NCBI RefSeq assembly: GCF_022440805.1
Contig: NZ_JAKNTK010000001.1
Span: 3,410,001-3,474,000 of the forward strand
Length of the DNA: 64,000 bases
DNA from: Holdemania massiliensis
Lineage (GTDB): Bacteria; Bacillota_I; Bacilli_A; Erysipelotrichales; Erysipelotrichaceae
Direction: 5' to 3'
In this document: positions 33,202 to 42,778 of the stretch, piece after piece
Numbering within the stretch: position 1 is the first letter of the stretch
Layout of the letters: each line of letters opens with the position of its first letter
Notes under the pieces: model-generated
What the model was told of the DNA's origin: nothing
Databases searched by the model: none
Seen by the model: only the letters and a program-made list of their open reading frames with translations
Position numbers and translations under genes: made by a program

Positions 33202-34821
33202 CTATTCTTCAAACACACTGCCGCCGATAAACTCAGCCAAAATTGAATCATGCGGCACAAAGGCAGGATCTCCGGCATCGAAGTAGGCCAGCAGCCGGCG
33301 GATGCGGTTGGCCTCGATATATTCCGGCACATCCACCGGCACCTGATCCAACAACGGCGCCAGAATCGTCTTTAAGATCGGCAGCTCATAATCCATGGAA
33401 GTATTGAACAGAAAATCAGCCTGTTCTTGATAAGGATAGATATACCGATCCTCGCCGGCCTTCACCTGTTCCCATCCCTGCAGCGTATCCTGAACGCTGC
33501 GGCCGCGGAATTGATAATCCCGCGTCATCCGGCGGATTAAACGATAATCGGTTGTCGTAATCCGATTATGCCGGTCTAAATTCAAGTGCGTCAGAGCATT
33601 GATATAAACACGGAACTTTGCGGTTTCCGCGATCTTCTCGGAACTGCGCGGATTCAGGGCATGAAGTCCCTCAAGGATCAGGATCTGATCTGTTTTCAAT
33701 GTCAGCGGCTCACGGATAAAGCGTTTTTCACCCAGCTTAAAATCATACGTCGGCAGCACGACCGGCTGACCGCTGATCAGCGCTTCCATGGAGGCATTGA
33801 ACAATTTCAGATCCAGACATTCGATATTCTCATAGTCATGCGTTCCATCGGGCAGACGGGGACTGTCTTCGCGGTTAAGAAAGAAATCATCCATGGAAAT
33901 CGCAATCGGGTCTTTGCCGCGCTCACGCAAGGCCAGTGCCAGACGCCGGGAAAACGTCGTTTTCCCAGCCGAGCTGGGGCCTGCGATCAAAACGATCTTT
34001 AAATTCCGATGAGCTGCGATCTGATCCGCCAGCTTTCCCAAGTCCTGCGCTACGCGCTTTTCATTCTGGGCAATGATCTGCGGCAGATAACCTTCCCGGA
34101 TTTTTTCATTCAGCTGCGAGATCATGGAAATGCCGGTTTCCCGCCCCCGCTGCTCAAACTGACGGTACACTTCAAACAATTTCGGCTGATCCACGAACAC
34201 TTTTTCCGTGCTGAACCAGAATCCCTGATGCACCGCCTGCAAGGTAAACTGTCTGATCCAGGAGGCATCCGGAAGCATCACGCCGTAGAAATAGTCATCC
34301 ACTCCAGCGCATGTATAGATACTGCACTTCGCTGACGTCCGCTGGCGCAGCAGGCTGGCTTTGTCCTGCATTCCCAGCGCTTCAAAATGCGCGACCGCTT
34401 CCGCTTTTGAAACTACCCGCCGCAGTATCGGCTCATGATGATCAATCATGTCCTGGATTTTTGTCCGCACCTGTTCTAACTCCGAAGGAGTGATCGGCTC
34501 ACTGCGAATCAGGGAGCCATAGAGTCCACCTGCCAGCGAATGTTCAATCAAGACATCCGTTCCATCCAAGCACAGCCGCACTGCGGTAATCAACAGAAAG
34601 CTCAATGTCCGTTCGGTCATCATCTGTCCGATCAAGCTGTCCAGACGAATCCATTCAAAAGCCCCGCTTTTGTTTAAGCGGTAGTTTAAATCATGAACTT
34701 TTCCATTTAAAATTCCACCCGCCAGCAAAGCGGAATGATCCTGGCTGGCTGCCAGCTGAGCGATAGTCATTCCCTTCGGAATCTGAATTTCACTTTGATC
34801 CGGGAAGCGAAGCGTCAACAT
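33202..34821 (-). CDS. TGS-domain plus uridine-kinase-like P-loop protein
   Basis: 539 residues. An N-terminal TGS-like ubiquitin fold (about 1-60) and a threonyl-tRNA-synthetase-like second additional domain (about 70-230) are fused to a uridine-kinase-like domain. That domain has Walker A GPSSAGKTT (281-289), ISMDDFF, and TYDF followed by LILEGLHALN. This fused architecture is a recurring Firmicute protein annotated as nucleoside kinase. Its true substrate is unclear. The gene is monocistronic and ends close to the XRE gene. Confidence 0.87.
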   Translation of the reverse strand: MLTLRFPDQSEIQIPKGMTIAQLAASQDHSALLAGGILNGKVHDLNYRLNKSGAFEWIRLDSLIGQMMTERTLSFLLITAVRLCLDGTDVLIEHSLAGGLYGSLIRSEPITPSELEQVRTKIQDMIDHHEPILRRVVSKAEAVAHFEALGMQDKASLLRQRTSAKCSIYTCAGVDDYFYGVMLPDASWIRQFTLQAVHQGFWFSTEKVFVDQPKLFEVYRQFEQRGRETGISMISQLNEKIREGYLPQIIAQNEKRVAQDLGKLADQIAAHRNLKIVLIAGPSSAGKTTFSRRLALALRERGKDPIAISMDDFFLNREDSPRLPDGTHDYENIECLDLKLFNASMEALISGQPVVLPTYDFKLGEKRFIREPLTLKTDQILILEGLHALNPRSSEKIAETAKFRVYINALTHLNLDRHNRITTTDYRLIRRMTRDYQFRGRSVQDTLQGWEQVKAGEDRYIYPYQEQADFLFNTSMDYELPILKTILAPLLDQVPVDVPEYIEANRIRRLLAYFDAGDPAFVPHDSILAEFIGGSVFEE

Positions 34822-34950
34822 AGCTCATCCCTCATTTCTTTTCTACCATCATAGCATAATTCCGACAAAATTCGTACAGTTACACAGTCGGAGGCAATCC
34901 CTGTTTCAGTCCGATGTTACAGTCTATTCTTTATTTCAAAAATTTTGTCA

Positions 34951-34986
34951 AAAAAAATGACGCTCCATGAAGAACGTCATTTTTGC
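34951..34986 (-). terminator. Terminator of the EEP lipoprotein gene
   Basis: On the minus strand, AAAATGACG/CGTCATTTT with a 12-nt loop and a run of eight Ts, starting 14 bp after the stop. Confidence 0.85.
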
Positions 34987-34999
34987 TTGACTCTTGAAT

Positions 35000-36949
35000 T
35001 TATTCGATCGTGATCAGAACGTAGCTTTCTGCCAACAGATCGCTGTCACTTAACAGGCCCACCAAAACTTTACCTGCAGCCTTGGCGGTTACCGTACCGT
35101 TTTCATCTACTGAAGCGATATTTTCATCCAGCGATACCCAATTCATCTGGATATCATTGGCGGTCTTCGGTAGAATATCAGCGCTCAGAGCTGCCGTTTC
35201 GCCTACTTTCAAGGTTGTTTTGTCTGCCTTGACGTAAACGCATTCTGTCGGAACAACTTCTTTGACGGAAACTTGATCCAGCCACAGACTGCCTTCGCCT
35301 TCACCAACGACATGCAGTGCAACCTTCACACTTGCGGCATTGGCAGCCGTGATGAAGTTGTAATCAAACTTTCTGAATTCTGCGCTCATGTTCAGATTGT
35401 CTGTCAGTTTTGCCAAATGCGTCGAAATCGTATTGCCTTCGGCATCCATCTGGTTGATTTCGTAGCAGAAGTTGCCCGAATGCAGCGTATCGGTCTTGTG
35501 CATGAAGCTCAGCTGATAGCGTTCATTCGGTTTCACTTCTACAGTCTGTTCAATCGAAGCATCGCCGGCCTCTTCACCAGTCTTCGCAATTTTTGCGGCT
35601 TTGTTGCCAGCTTCTACTTCTTCATAAGCCAATGCGAATTTTGCATTGCCTTCGGTAGTCGCATCGGTTAATGTCCAGCCTTCTTCGCTTTCCATATCAC
35701 CGTTAACCAACAGATTAGCATCACTGCCCACCGTCGGTGTGATCCACTCGCCAAACAGGCTTAATGTCGCGATCTGGCTTCCGCCTTCTACGGCGTCCAA
35801 AGTCAATTTCACATATTTAACTTCTCCGCTTAATGCGACTTCCGTTGTTTCCTTCGTCCCGTCAGCCACTGCCGTATAGTCTGTGCCATTCACTGAAGTT
35901 TCAACATGGAAAGCTTCCGGTGCTTTTTCACCCCACTGGATGTTCAGTTCCTTAGCCATGTATGGACGATCCAGCGACAGAATGACTTCCTGCTCGCCTT
36001 CGCCCGACTGCCAGACTGTCTTGTCATCGCAGTCAACCATGTTATATGGATGGGAGCCCTCAGCTGTACTGGTCGCTGTGACATCCTGTCCCAGTGCCCG
36101 GTCATGTTCGATCATCGGTGCCGTTTCATCCAGCAGTTCGATATCCGCCCACATCAAGTCATGGTCGGCCATATCGGAATGATAGGTTTCAACATGGGTA
36201 ATGTTGATATTCTTTGTTGTGATGATGTTGTCAACAGTCATGACCTTCATTGAATCGTCGGTGCCGTTGAATGAATCAAACCAGACACCGTCTTTTCCGT
36301 TGGAGATGTTGTAGTTGTCTTTGAAGATATCGTACTCATACAGACTCTGGTCGGCATTGAAGTCCGCAACCAGAATTTTGTACGGAACTGGATCCGCAGC
36401 CAAACGTTCAATAATTTCAGTGAACTGCCGGCGGCGCAGGTCGTTGTTTTCCCAGCTTGTGTGAGTAACATAGAAAGCGATTTGTTTGCCTTCTTTTTCA
36501 ACCACAACGCGTTCTAAAGTTTTGGTGGCTTTACTGCCCGTGCTCTCAATAGGAACAGAGCTGATTTCCTGGAATTCTAAAGAAGAGGTTGTTCCGACTC
36601 CGAAGTAGCCGTCAGCGAAATCCCGTCCCTTGGCGAAGTGAACGTATGGATAATTGTCGTTGACAAAGTCCTGAGCCATATCGTAGTCGTTGCGGGTATT
36701 CAGGATATCAATTTCCTGGAAGCCCATGATTTCAATTCCCCGTTCGTGGATAATGTTGGACATTTCTTTGATGTCTGGGTGCGCTTTGGAATCAATGTTC
36801 CAAGTTGCAACGCGCATGGTCGTCACGTCAGAAGACGGCGTTGGCGTCGCTTCATTTTCCGGAGCGGCCGGTGTCTGAGAGCAACCGGTAACTGCCGTCA
36901 AACAGAGTAAACCAGCTGCCAGAAGTGCAGAGAGTTTTTTCAGTTTCAT
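35000..36949 (-). CDS. Exported endonuclease/exonuclease/phosphatase-family lipoprotein with binding modules
   Basis: The ATG at 36949 has AAGGAG upstream and is preferred over one 13 codons earlier. Lipobox TAVTGC (Cys23) and a Thr/Pro/Ser linker come first. The EEP domain (about 43-275) keeps the family motifs MRVATWNID, GFQEID, VTHTSW, VADFNAD and ADHDLMWAD, so it should be active. An F5/8-type C (discoidin) domain follows (about 285-400), then a CBM4/9-like beta-sandwich (about 415-575), then a Big2-type Ig-like domain at the C-terminus. Possible activities are DNase, sphingomyelinase-like or sugar/inositol phosphatase; the sequence does not decide. A cre-like site overlaps the leader. 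Confidence 0.87.
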   Translation of the reverse strand: MKLKKLSALLAAGLLCLTAVTGCSQTPAAPENEATPTPSSDVTTMRVATWNIDSKAHPDIKEMSNIIHERGIEIMGFQEIDILNTRNDYDMAQDFVNDNYPYVHFAKGRDFADGYFGVGTTSSLEFQEISSVPIESTGSKATKTLERVVVEKEGKQIAFYVTHTSWENNDLRRRQFTEIIERLAADPVPYKILVADFNADQSLYEYDIFKDNYNISNGKDGVWFDSFNGTDDSMKVMTVDNIITTKNINITHVETYHSDMADHDLMWADIELLDETAPMIEHDRALGQDVTATSTAEGSHPYNMVDCDDKTVWQSGEGEQEVILSLDRPYMAKELNIQWGEKAPEAFHVETSVNGTDYTAVADGTKETTEVALSGEVKYVKLTLDAVEGGSQIATLSLFGEWITPTVGSDANLLVNGDMESEEGWTLTDATTEGNAKFALAYEEVEAGNKAAKIAKTGEEAGDASIEQTVEVKPNERYQLSFMHKTDTLHSGNFCYEINQMDAEGNTISTHLAKLTDNLNMSAEFRKFDYNFITAANAASVKVALHVVGEGEGSLWLDQVSVKEVVPTECVYVKADKTTLKVGETAALSADILPKTANDIQMNWVSLDENIASVDENGTVTAKAAGKVLVGLLSDSDLLAESYVLITIE

Positions 36950-36973
36950 GTTTCTTTCTCCTTGTTTTGCGCT

Positions 36974-36987
36974 TGATAGCGCTTCCA
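36974..36987 (-). promoter_or_regulatory. cre-like site before the EEP lipoprotein gene
   Basis: On the minus strand, TGGAAGCGCTATCA fits TGWAANCGNTNWCA at 13 of 14 positions. It lies just downstream of a candidate promoter (TTGGAC 37020-37025, 18 bp, TACCAT 36996-37001), the classic position for CcpA repression. Confidence 0.65.
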
Positions 36988-37412
36988 CACAAGAAATGGT
37001 ACTGCTTTTTTCTCATCTTGTCCAATAATCATTTGTAATAAATAAGTTATAATTAGTTATCTATAAATCCTGCTTATAGTTATGAAATGATAGTCCTTGA
37101 TCCGTTCAGAATAAACCGCAAGATCCTAATATGAAGAACAGGCATTCTTGATTCGTTCTTCCAGCTTCTTTTTATTTAAGAGCAGCAAAATCAAAGAAAA
37201 AGTGCTGTCCTATTCTGCAAAGAACCACAGCACTTCTCTCTCCTCCGCTTTCCTTTTATAAGGAAATAGCGTCGGACGGGCAGCTTCACAGCGACCCTAC
37301 ACCTTGAATCTATTCATTCTGTTTCAAATTTCAATCCCAAAATAGCTTTTTTGAGCAATACGAGAATACGCTATACCAAGAAGTAAGAAACCCCTTTTTT
37401 ACAACATTTTAG
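36988..37412. other. Intergenic region between the EEP and BlaR1-like genes
   Basis: It holds the EEP promoter (36996-37025) and the terminator of the upstream M56 gene (37194-37236). The rest shows no gene, tRNA or repeat. Confidence 0.5.
37194..37236 (-). terminator. Terminator of the blaI/blaR1-like operon
   Basis: On the minus strand, an AGTGCTGT/ACAGCACT stem with an 18-nt loop and a TTTTCTTT tract, about 180 bp past the stop. Confidence 0.65.
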
Positions 37413-40184
37413 CTATTGCGCAAACATGGAAGCTAAAGGTTCCAGATTAAATTCCGCTGGCTGCTCATCGGTAATCACCTGAATGATCTGAGCGGCCAGA
37501 TCCAAAGCCCGCTCATCGGTTCTGCGGATGCGGTCGTTAAGCTCATCAAACATCGCATAGGTGGCTTCGATCAAAGCCTCATCCTCAATATTCATATCCA
37601 CTGTTGAATATTGTTGAGTCTGTGGATTATATGTGGTATTCAGCCAAACAGAGAGTTCTGGAAAATAAGCATTGCATTCATAAGACGTATGCTCGCCCAA
37701 TGTCGGGCTGCGGTCAAGACTTACCATAATCATAAAGTTTCCGTCAACTCCAGGAATCACATTTCGCTGAGTTTCGTCTAATCGGTAATCGCGGTCAATG
37801 TAGAGTTTGTTTGTTCCTAACTCCTGCGTAATATTTAACGTTGGGAAATCTGTAGGCTGCGCCGTAACGGAAACCGCTGACTGCTGAGCATAGTAACGAT
37901 CGACAAGCGGCATACGGCTGTTGTATTCAGCATATGCATTCGACTCAGCCACAAGCATATCAATCTGGGCGAGCTTCTCTTCATTGATTTCAAATGTATA
38001 ATCCTGTATTTCAAAAACGTTCATCCGGATTGCTGATGCCATCGCATATTGCAGATAAGGCGTCAGTTCGTTGACCGTTTGACCCTCGGACAATACCGCA
38101 AAATGTAGGCTTGGACGCTGATCTTCCGGCAAATTCTCAGTCGACAAATAACCTAATAATTGACCATAATATCCGATACTTTCTCCAGCTAGTCGGTAAA
38201 CTCTGTCATTCAGGCCACCATAGAAGGTGCTGATCCCCAGATCCGGATGATCCATCCGAATATACCGCCGGCCTTGTTCATCTTCTCCTACTTCACTAAT
38301 CGTTCCCGGTGCAATCGCAAGCACTGGAATTCGAGTGCGGTCTGCAGTTTCATCGTCGGTCAGATCCCACCCGATGACGTCATAGTCTTCACTGATGTCA
38401 TAGTCCTGCTTCCAAGCCAATAACGGAGCGACGCTGGATGCATTTTGCGGAAGTGAAGCAAAGTAATCTGGGCAACTAAAACGACCATCTTCCAATATCG
38501 CACACGTGTACTTTTGAACGACTTCCTGTTCATCATAAAGCCGTATCATCGCCGCAAATTCTTTCCAGAAGTCTTCCGATAAATTCAGCTGATTCGCCGA
38601 CGTGTTTACAAATAACCGATCTAAATTCTTATCATAAGCAAGCTGACCGCCTTCTGTCTGACCCACCTTTGTAAATTTAATCACCAGCTGATCTGAATTA
38701 GAACCATAGCTTAACCGTATCGGTCCCAGTGATTCAAATACCGTACAGTAATCAATTGAAGTCAGATGATCTCCCAACGCCAGATTGACGTTATTGAAAG
38801 CCTCGGATATCACATAGTTATCCACATAGAGCTGATAAAGCAGATCAGCCAAGTCTGCGCATTGTTCGGCTTTCCATCCGGACAATTTCAAGTCGGCGGC
38901 GATAACCTCCGCCTTGCTTAAATCATAAGCGATGGCCACTCTGCGCTGCAGGTTCTGCTCCCCGCTCACAATGACTAAATTCTGATCAATCATCGGGATG
39001 ATCGACCATTGATATTGATTATACGGTTCATTCAGGTTGACGACCATATCCACACTGGCAATCTGAGCCTCTGCCGCTTGATTCAGCAGTTCATTGATCT
39101 GCCGCTGATCCTTGCCAAAAGCTGGATTACTGAGCAGCGGCACCGCTAAAAGCAGGCATGCTGCGATTCCGGCAGCCAGCACCCAAAATGTCGGTTTTTT
39201 ATAATTCAGGATGTTTCTGATCCGCAGCTTCGTGTTGCTTTCACTGAAGGACAGCGCCGTGATCGTCGGCCGTGACGCGAACTGCAGCAGTGTCATGCCG
39301 TAATTAATTCGTCCGTTTTGACCTAAACGGCGCACGACGGCTTCATCGCAGGCCATTTCCATATCCTTGCTCATCAGGATGTAGGAATACCACAGGATCG
39401 GATTAAACCAATGGAACATCAAGACCAGCGAACCGATCATCTTAAATACATAGTCATAACGCCGCAGATGAATCCGCTCATGCGTTAACACATATTTTTG
39501 CTGGCGGAGATCCAAATCCATCGGCAGATAAATTTTGGGGTGAAATAAACCATAGATAAACGGCGAAGTGATCGCCTCACACTCATAAATATTCTGTTTC
39601 ACACGCATGGCATAACGCAGTCGGTGACGCAGAGTTAAACTGTTGATGATCAGCAGCCCGGCATAGCCGATCATGCCCACGACCCAGATCACGCTGGCCA
39701 GCTGCAGAAGCGGAGAAATTGGCGTTAACGGAGAAACCAGCTCATCACCGCCGCTTAGCTCATCCAGCGGTTCAGAGGAATTGCCTGATGCAGGATTATT
39801 GGCCCCCACCGTCATTCCAGACTGCCCATCGCTATTCTGACTCGCAGCACTGCCGTTTGTCTGGAATCCTGAAGTGTTCACAGCGGTTTCCCCGGTATTC
39901 ATAATCGGTGCAGGGATTGGATTCTGGGACTGATTTACAGAAGGAACGACAAACTGGACGCGGCCTTCAGAAACCTCAGGACTGGCCACAGACAAAACGC
40001 TGACCCGACTGGTAAAGGAAAACGGCATGACCAGACGGATTAAAACGAATCCCCACAGGGCGTAAGAAAAAATTTTAGGGGCTTTCTTTAACGGCAGCCG
40101 CACGACCATGATGGCTGCAGCGACGATACTGGCAGCCACACTCATATTTAAAATTGTCTGAAAAAGCGTTGTCAGTGTCCTCAT
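37413..40184 (-). CDS. BlaR1/MecR1-like M56 peptidase with degenerate M23-like domain
   Basis: 923 residues. Membrane segments in the first 190 residues carry the M56 domain, with zinc motif HERIH (235-239) followed by MACDEAV containing the third-ligand Glu. A further TM lies at about 333-352. A large extracellular part follows. Around 610-720 it resembles an M23/LytM domain (IGWDLT..., RMDHPDLGISTFYGGL..., SLHFAVLSEG), but the first metal His and the first His of HxH are missing. There is no penicillin-binding STxK sensor domain. It starts inside the last codons of blaI (4-bp overlap). Inferred role: membrane receptor that inactivates the BlaI repressor when a cell-wall ligand binds. Confidence 0.85.
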   Translation of the reverse strand: MRTLTTLFQTILNMSVAASIVAAAIMVVRLPLKKAPKIFSYALWGFVLIRLVMPFSFTSRVSVLSVASPEVSEGRVQFVVPSVNQSQNPIPAPIMNTGETAVNTSGFQTNGSAASQNSDGQSGMTVGANNPASGNSSEPLDELSGGDELVSPLTPISPLLQLASVIWVVGMIGYAGLLIINSLTLRHRLRYAMRVKQNIYECEAITSPFIYGLFHPKIYLPMDLDLRQQKYVLTHERIHLRRYDYVFKMIGSLVLMFHWFNPILWYSYILMSKDMEMACDEAVVRRLGQNGRINYGMTLLQFASRPTITALSFSESNTKLRIRNILNYKKPTFWVLAAGIAACLLLAVPLLSNPAFGKDQRQINELLNQAAEAQIASVDMVVNLNEPYNQYQWSIIPMIDQNLVIVSGEQNLQRRVAIAYDLSKAEVIAADLKLSGWKAEQCADLADLLYQLYVDNYVISEAFNNVNLALGDHLTSIDYCTVFESLGPIRLSYGSNSDQLVIKFTKVGQTEGGQLAYDKNLDRLFVNTSANQLNLSEDFWKEFAAMIRLYDEQEVVQKYTCAILEDGRFSCPDYFASLPQNASSVAPLLAWKQDYDISEDYDVIGWDLTDDETADRTRIPVLAIAPGTISEVGEDEQGRRYIRMDHPDLGISTFYGGLNDRVYRLAGESIGYYGQLLGYLSTENLPEDQRPSLHFAVLSEGQTVNELTPYLQYAMASAIRMNVFEIQDYTFEINEEKLAQIDMLVAESNAYAEYNSRMPLVDRYYAQQSAVSVTAQPTDFPTLNITQELGTNKLYIDRDYRLDETQRNVIPGVDGNFMIMVSLDRSPTLGEHTSYECNAYFPELSVWLNTTYNPQTQQYSTVDMNIEDEALIEATYAMFDELNDRIRRTDERALDLAAQIIQVITDEQPAEFNLEPLASMFAQ

Positions 40185-40537
40185 TTTTTCTTTTTCTGAC
40201 GATCCAACAAGTCTTTCAATTCGTCGATTTCTTTTTCAGACAACTTGCGATCCTGCAAAAAAGCGGTGACAAACTGCGGCAAAGAACCTTTAAACACCTG
40301 ATCTACGACTTCACTGCTTTCCTCCCTTTCACATTCGTCCCGTTTGTACAGGGCACGGACGATGGATTTTTCATTGGCGATGACGCCTTTATCCTGAAGC
40401 CTTTTGATGAAAGTGTACGTTGTCGACTTCTTCCAGCCAAACTTCTGATCACACACCGTGACCAGCTCTCCGGAAGAGACCGGCTCCCTTTCCCACAACA
40501 GATCCATAAAACGAAATTCCGCAGATGTTAATCTCAT
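40181..40537 (-). CDS. BlaI/MecI-family repressor
   Basis: 118 residues. Winged-helix DNA-binding domain with MRLTSAEFRFMDLLWE, then SSGELVTVC and KSTTYTFIKRLQDKGVI (recognition helix and wing). The C-terminal dimerisation helices end in a Lys-rich tail. In BlaI/MecI, receptor-triggered cleavage occurs within this region. The gene overlaps the BlaR1-like gene by 4 bp, a normal repressor/receptor pair. A palindromic operator sits in its promoter. Confidence 0.93.
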   Translation of the reverse strand: MRLTSAEFRFMDLLWEREPVSSGELVTVCDQKFGWKKSTTYTFIKRLQDKGVIANEKSIVRALYKRDECEREESSEVVDQVFKGSLPQFVTAFLQDRKLSEKEIDELKDLLDRQKKKK

Positions 40538-40570
40538 GCCTGTTCCTCTCTTTCCAACTCTATCTGCCTA

Positions 40571-40600
40571 AAGTCTACAATTGTAGCCTCGAATTGTCAA
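40571..40600 (-). promoter_or_regulatory. blaI promoter with BlaI-type operator
   Basis: On the minus strand, TTGACA (40595-40600), a 17-bp spacer and TAGACT (40572-40577). The plus-strand box aagtctacaattgtag (40571-40586), with the perfect palindrome CTACAATTGTAG, covers the -10 and spacer. It matches the TACA-N-TGTA style of Bla/Mec operators and implies autorepression. Confidence 0.8.
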
Positions 40601-40896
40601 GCCTTCTTTATTCAGAATTTAAAATTCAGTTTATTCCCTCAAATCAGCTTAAATCTTGCTTATCCGAGCTTAGTTTGAAGCAAGGTAGTCCTGGATGAAC
40701 AATAAACAGCTTTGAAAAACATCAAGCTTCATCGTTCCCTTTCGCTTCTTTTGATTCACTGCACGATTTAGGTAAAATCAAAACAGCGATGAACAAAAAA
40801 ACAGACCGTCCTCCCAAGCGGTCAGGCAGTCTGTAAGACAAGAAACTGATCTTTTTAGGATTACTGTCTGTTTTCTATTCTCTTTGGATCTCTGAA
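40601..40896. other. Intergenic region before the first flavin reductase gene
   Basis: No gene is visible. It contains a hairpin at 40794-40834: on the minus strand an ACAGAC/GTCTGT-based stem with a long loop, followed by seven Ts, which is the likely terminator of the reductase gene. Confidence 0.55.
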
Positions 40897-42675
40897 TTAC
40901 TGTGCCGCTAACTGCTTACCCAGCACCATTCCGCCGATCGCTGAATGCGATAAGGAGCTGCCGCCGATATACTTAACCAGATAACCACCCGCAATTTCAC
41001 CGATGGCATACAGATTATCCGATACCGGAGTTCCGTCCTCCTTGACGACCTGCAGCAAATCATTAACCCGCAGTCCGCCGGTAGTGCAGGCGACGCCGTT
41101 GGCAACCTTCATGACATAATAAGGAGCTTCCAGTTCCTGGAAGAAGCGTTCTCTGCCGAATTCATCCTCTGTTTCACCGCGGACTGTGGCATTAACTTTA
41201 TCAATCGTTTCTTTCAGAACGGCTTCATCCACTTCCAAGGCCTTCGCCATCGCTTCAATCGAGTCATATTCGACCATCAGCCCCATATTCTGATAAGAGT
41301 TGATTTTATATGCGACCGATTCATTATAATCCACCGCATGGCTGTCGAAGATTTCATAATAATACGGATCACCCAGTTCATGCATCACCTTCGATGCCAC
41401 CTCGCTGTGACTGGCCTGTTCATCGCAGAAGCGCTGTCCTGTTGACTGACGGATCAGAATACCGCCGCAGTTTCTGACAATGTTGGTTGTTACTGTGATG
41501 TGTTTGTTGACTTCCAGCGTAGCATCGACATGTTTATCATCCATATCAATTAAACCAGCGCCCAGTTCAAGCGCGGCATTGAGCATCGCACCATCCATGC
41601 CCTTGGAACCGCCATAAACCAGACCGTCATAGTCTTCACCCCAGTATTTGACGATCATTTCATTGTTGTCACCCCAGCCGCCGCTGGCCAATACAATGTT
41701 CTCACCGGTATACTCTACCCGATTTCCCGCGGCATCCGTTCCTGAAACGCCATTGACATGACCGTTATCATCGACCAGCAGTGTATCAATCCGGGTTTGA
41801 TAGCGGATATCAACGCCGGCTTTTTCCATTGCGCCGATCAAAGTGGAAACCGCGGTTGCGATATTCGGTGAAACGGCATGACCGCGGGCGACCTCGGAAC
41901 CATCGGTCTTGTCGATCTTTGTGGTATTGTAATGAACGCCCATGCTTTCGAACCAGTCGATCAGCGTCTGACCGTTGTCAGCGATCATCCGGCATTGGTT
42001 CGGATCTTTTTTACCCTCGCTGTCGTCGATCTGCCATTGATAGAAATCGTCGGCATTGTCTTCAATTCCCTGCGCTGCCTGCAGCGAAGTTCCGCCCAAC
42101 AGGAAGTCTCCTGTTGATAAAACGGAATTGCCGCCAAGATATTCTTTTTGTTCCAGCAGAATCACCTGTGCGCCGTTCTGCGCCGCGGACAACGCCGCGG
42201 TAATTCCGGACAAGCCGCCGCCGACAATCAGAATTTCGGCCTCATGGGTCTGGTCTGCATACGTTTCTTCCTCTACCTTGACGGCCTGGAGTGCTTCAAT
42301 ATCCGCACCGGCCTGTTGAGCACAGTCCTTCACCCCATTGATCAAAGCCAAGCTGGAATAGGTAGCTCCGCTGACGGTATCCACCCCCAACGATTGATTG
42401 GCCACGATCTTTTCCGATAGGATTCGGATTGCTTCGGTTCCCACCATCAACGTTTCGTTGTTATCGCCGACCTCAATGGATTCGATCGCTGCATCGCTGA
42501 ATGTCGTTTTAACTTCAATCGGACCGCCCATCCCCGTCTGAGTTGAAGTATACGTTCCAGCTTTGTAAGCCGTGTTGGATTCTGGCGCTGCCGATGGAGT
42601 CGGGGCTGACGAACAGCCGGTAACGCAAGTCGCCGCCAACAGTGAAACCAGAATAAATGAAACAAGTTTTTTCAT
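40897..42675 (-). CDS. Flavocytochrome-c-like reductase lipoprotein (FMN-binding + FAD-dependent)
   Basis: The ATG at 42675 has GGAGGAAAG upstream. Lipobox CVTGC, then an FMN-binding domain (about 35-125) with the covalent flavin motif DTVSGAT (Thr105), then a fumarate reductase-type FAD domain opening with ILIVGGGLSGITAAL (about 148-162). Enzymes of this family reduce fumarate, urocanate, cinnamate-type or related unsaturated acids at the cell surface. The substrate is set by residues I cannot read with certainty; the C-terminal ACTTGGLRVND differs from the other two paralogs here. A LysR regulator lies directly upstream on the same strand. Confidence 0.88.
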   Translation of the reverse strand: MKKLVSFILVSLLAATCVTGCSSAPTPSAAPESNTAYKAGTYTSTQTGMGGPIEVKTTFSDAAIESIEVGDNNETLMVGTEAIRILSEKIVANQSLGVDTVSGATYSSLALINGVKDCAQQAGADIEALQAVKVEEETYADQTHEAEILIVGGGLSGITAALSAAQNGAQVILLEQKEYLGGNSVLSTGDFLLGGTSLQAAQGIEDNADDFYQWQIDDSEGKKDPNQCRMIADNGQTLIDWFESMGVHYNTTKIDKTDGSEVARGHAVSPNIATAVSTLIGAMEKAGVDIRYQTRIDTLLVDDNGHVNGVSGTDAAGNRVEYTGENIVLASGGWGDNNEMIVKYWGEDYDGLVYGGSKGMDGAMLNAALELGAGLIDMDDKHVDATLEVNKHITVTTNIVRNCGGILIRQSTGQRFCDEQASHSEVASKVMHELGDPYYYEIFDSHAVDYNESVAYKINSYQNMGLMVEYDSIEAMAKALEVDEAVLKETIDKVNATVRGETEDEFGRERFFQELEAPYYVMKVANGVACTTGGLRVNDLLQVVKEDGTPVSDNLYAIGEIAGGYLVKYIGGSSLSHSAIGGMVLGKQLAAQ

Positions 42676-42729
42676 CGTTTTCTTTCCTCCTCTGACCAAC
42701 AGTGTAACGGAAAATTACCTTGTTCATTA

Positions 42730-42773
42730 ATTCACACATTGAATAATCGTAATTTCTGATTCAAATTTTGAAT
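42730..42773. promoter_or_regulatory. Two LysR-type operator dyads
   Basis: ATTCAcacatTGAAT (42730-42744) and ATTCAAA-T-TTTGAAT (42759-42773) share the outer ATTCA/TGAAT arms. They are spaced about 29 bp centre to centre, between the LysR gene and the reductase gene. Both contain the T-N11-A core expected of LysR binding sites. Confidence 0.7.
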
Positions 42774-42778
42774 AACCG

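Noticed and set aside
37413..40537. Classical beta-lactamase regulatory locus
   Set aside because: No beta-lactamase or PBP2a gene is present and the receptor lacks a penicillin-binding domain.
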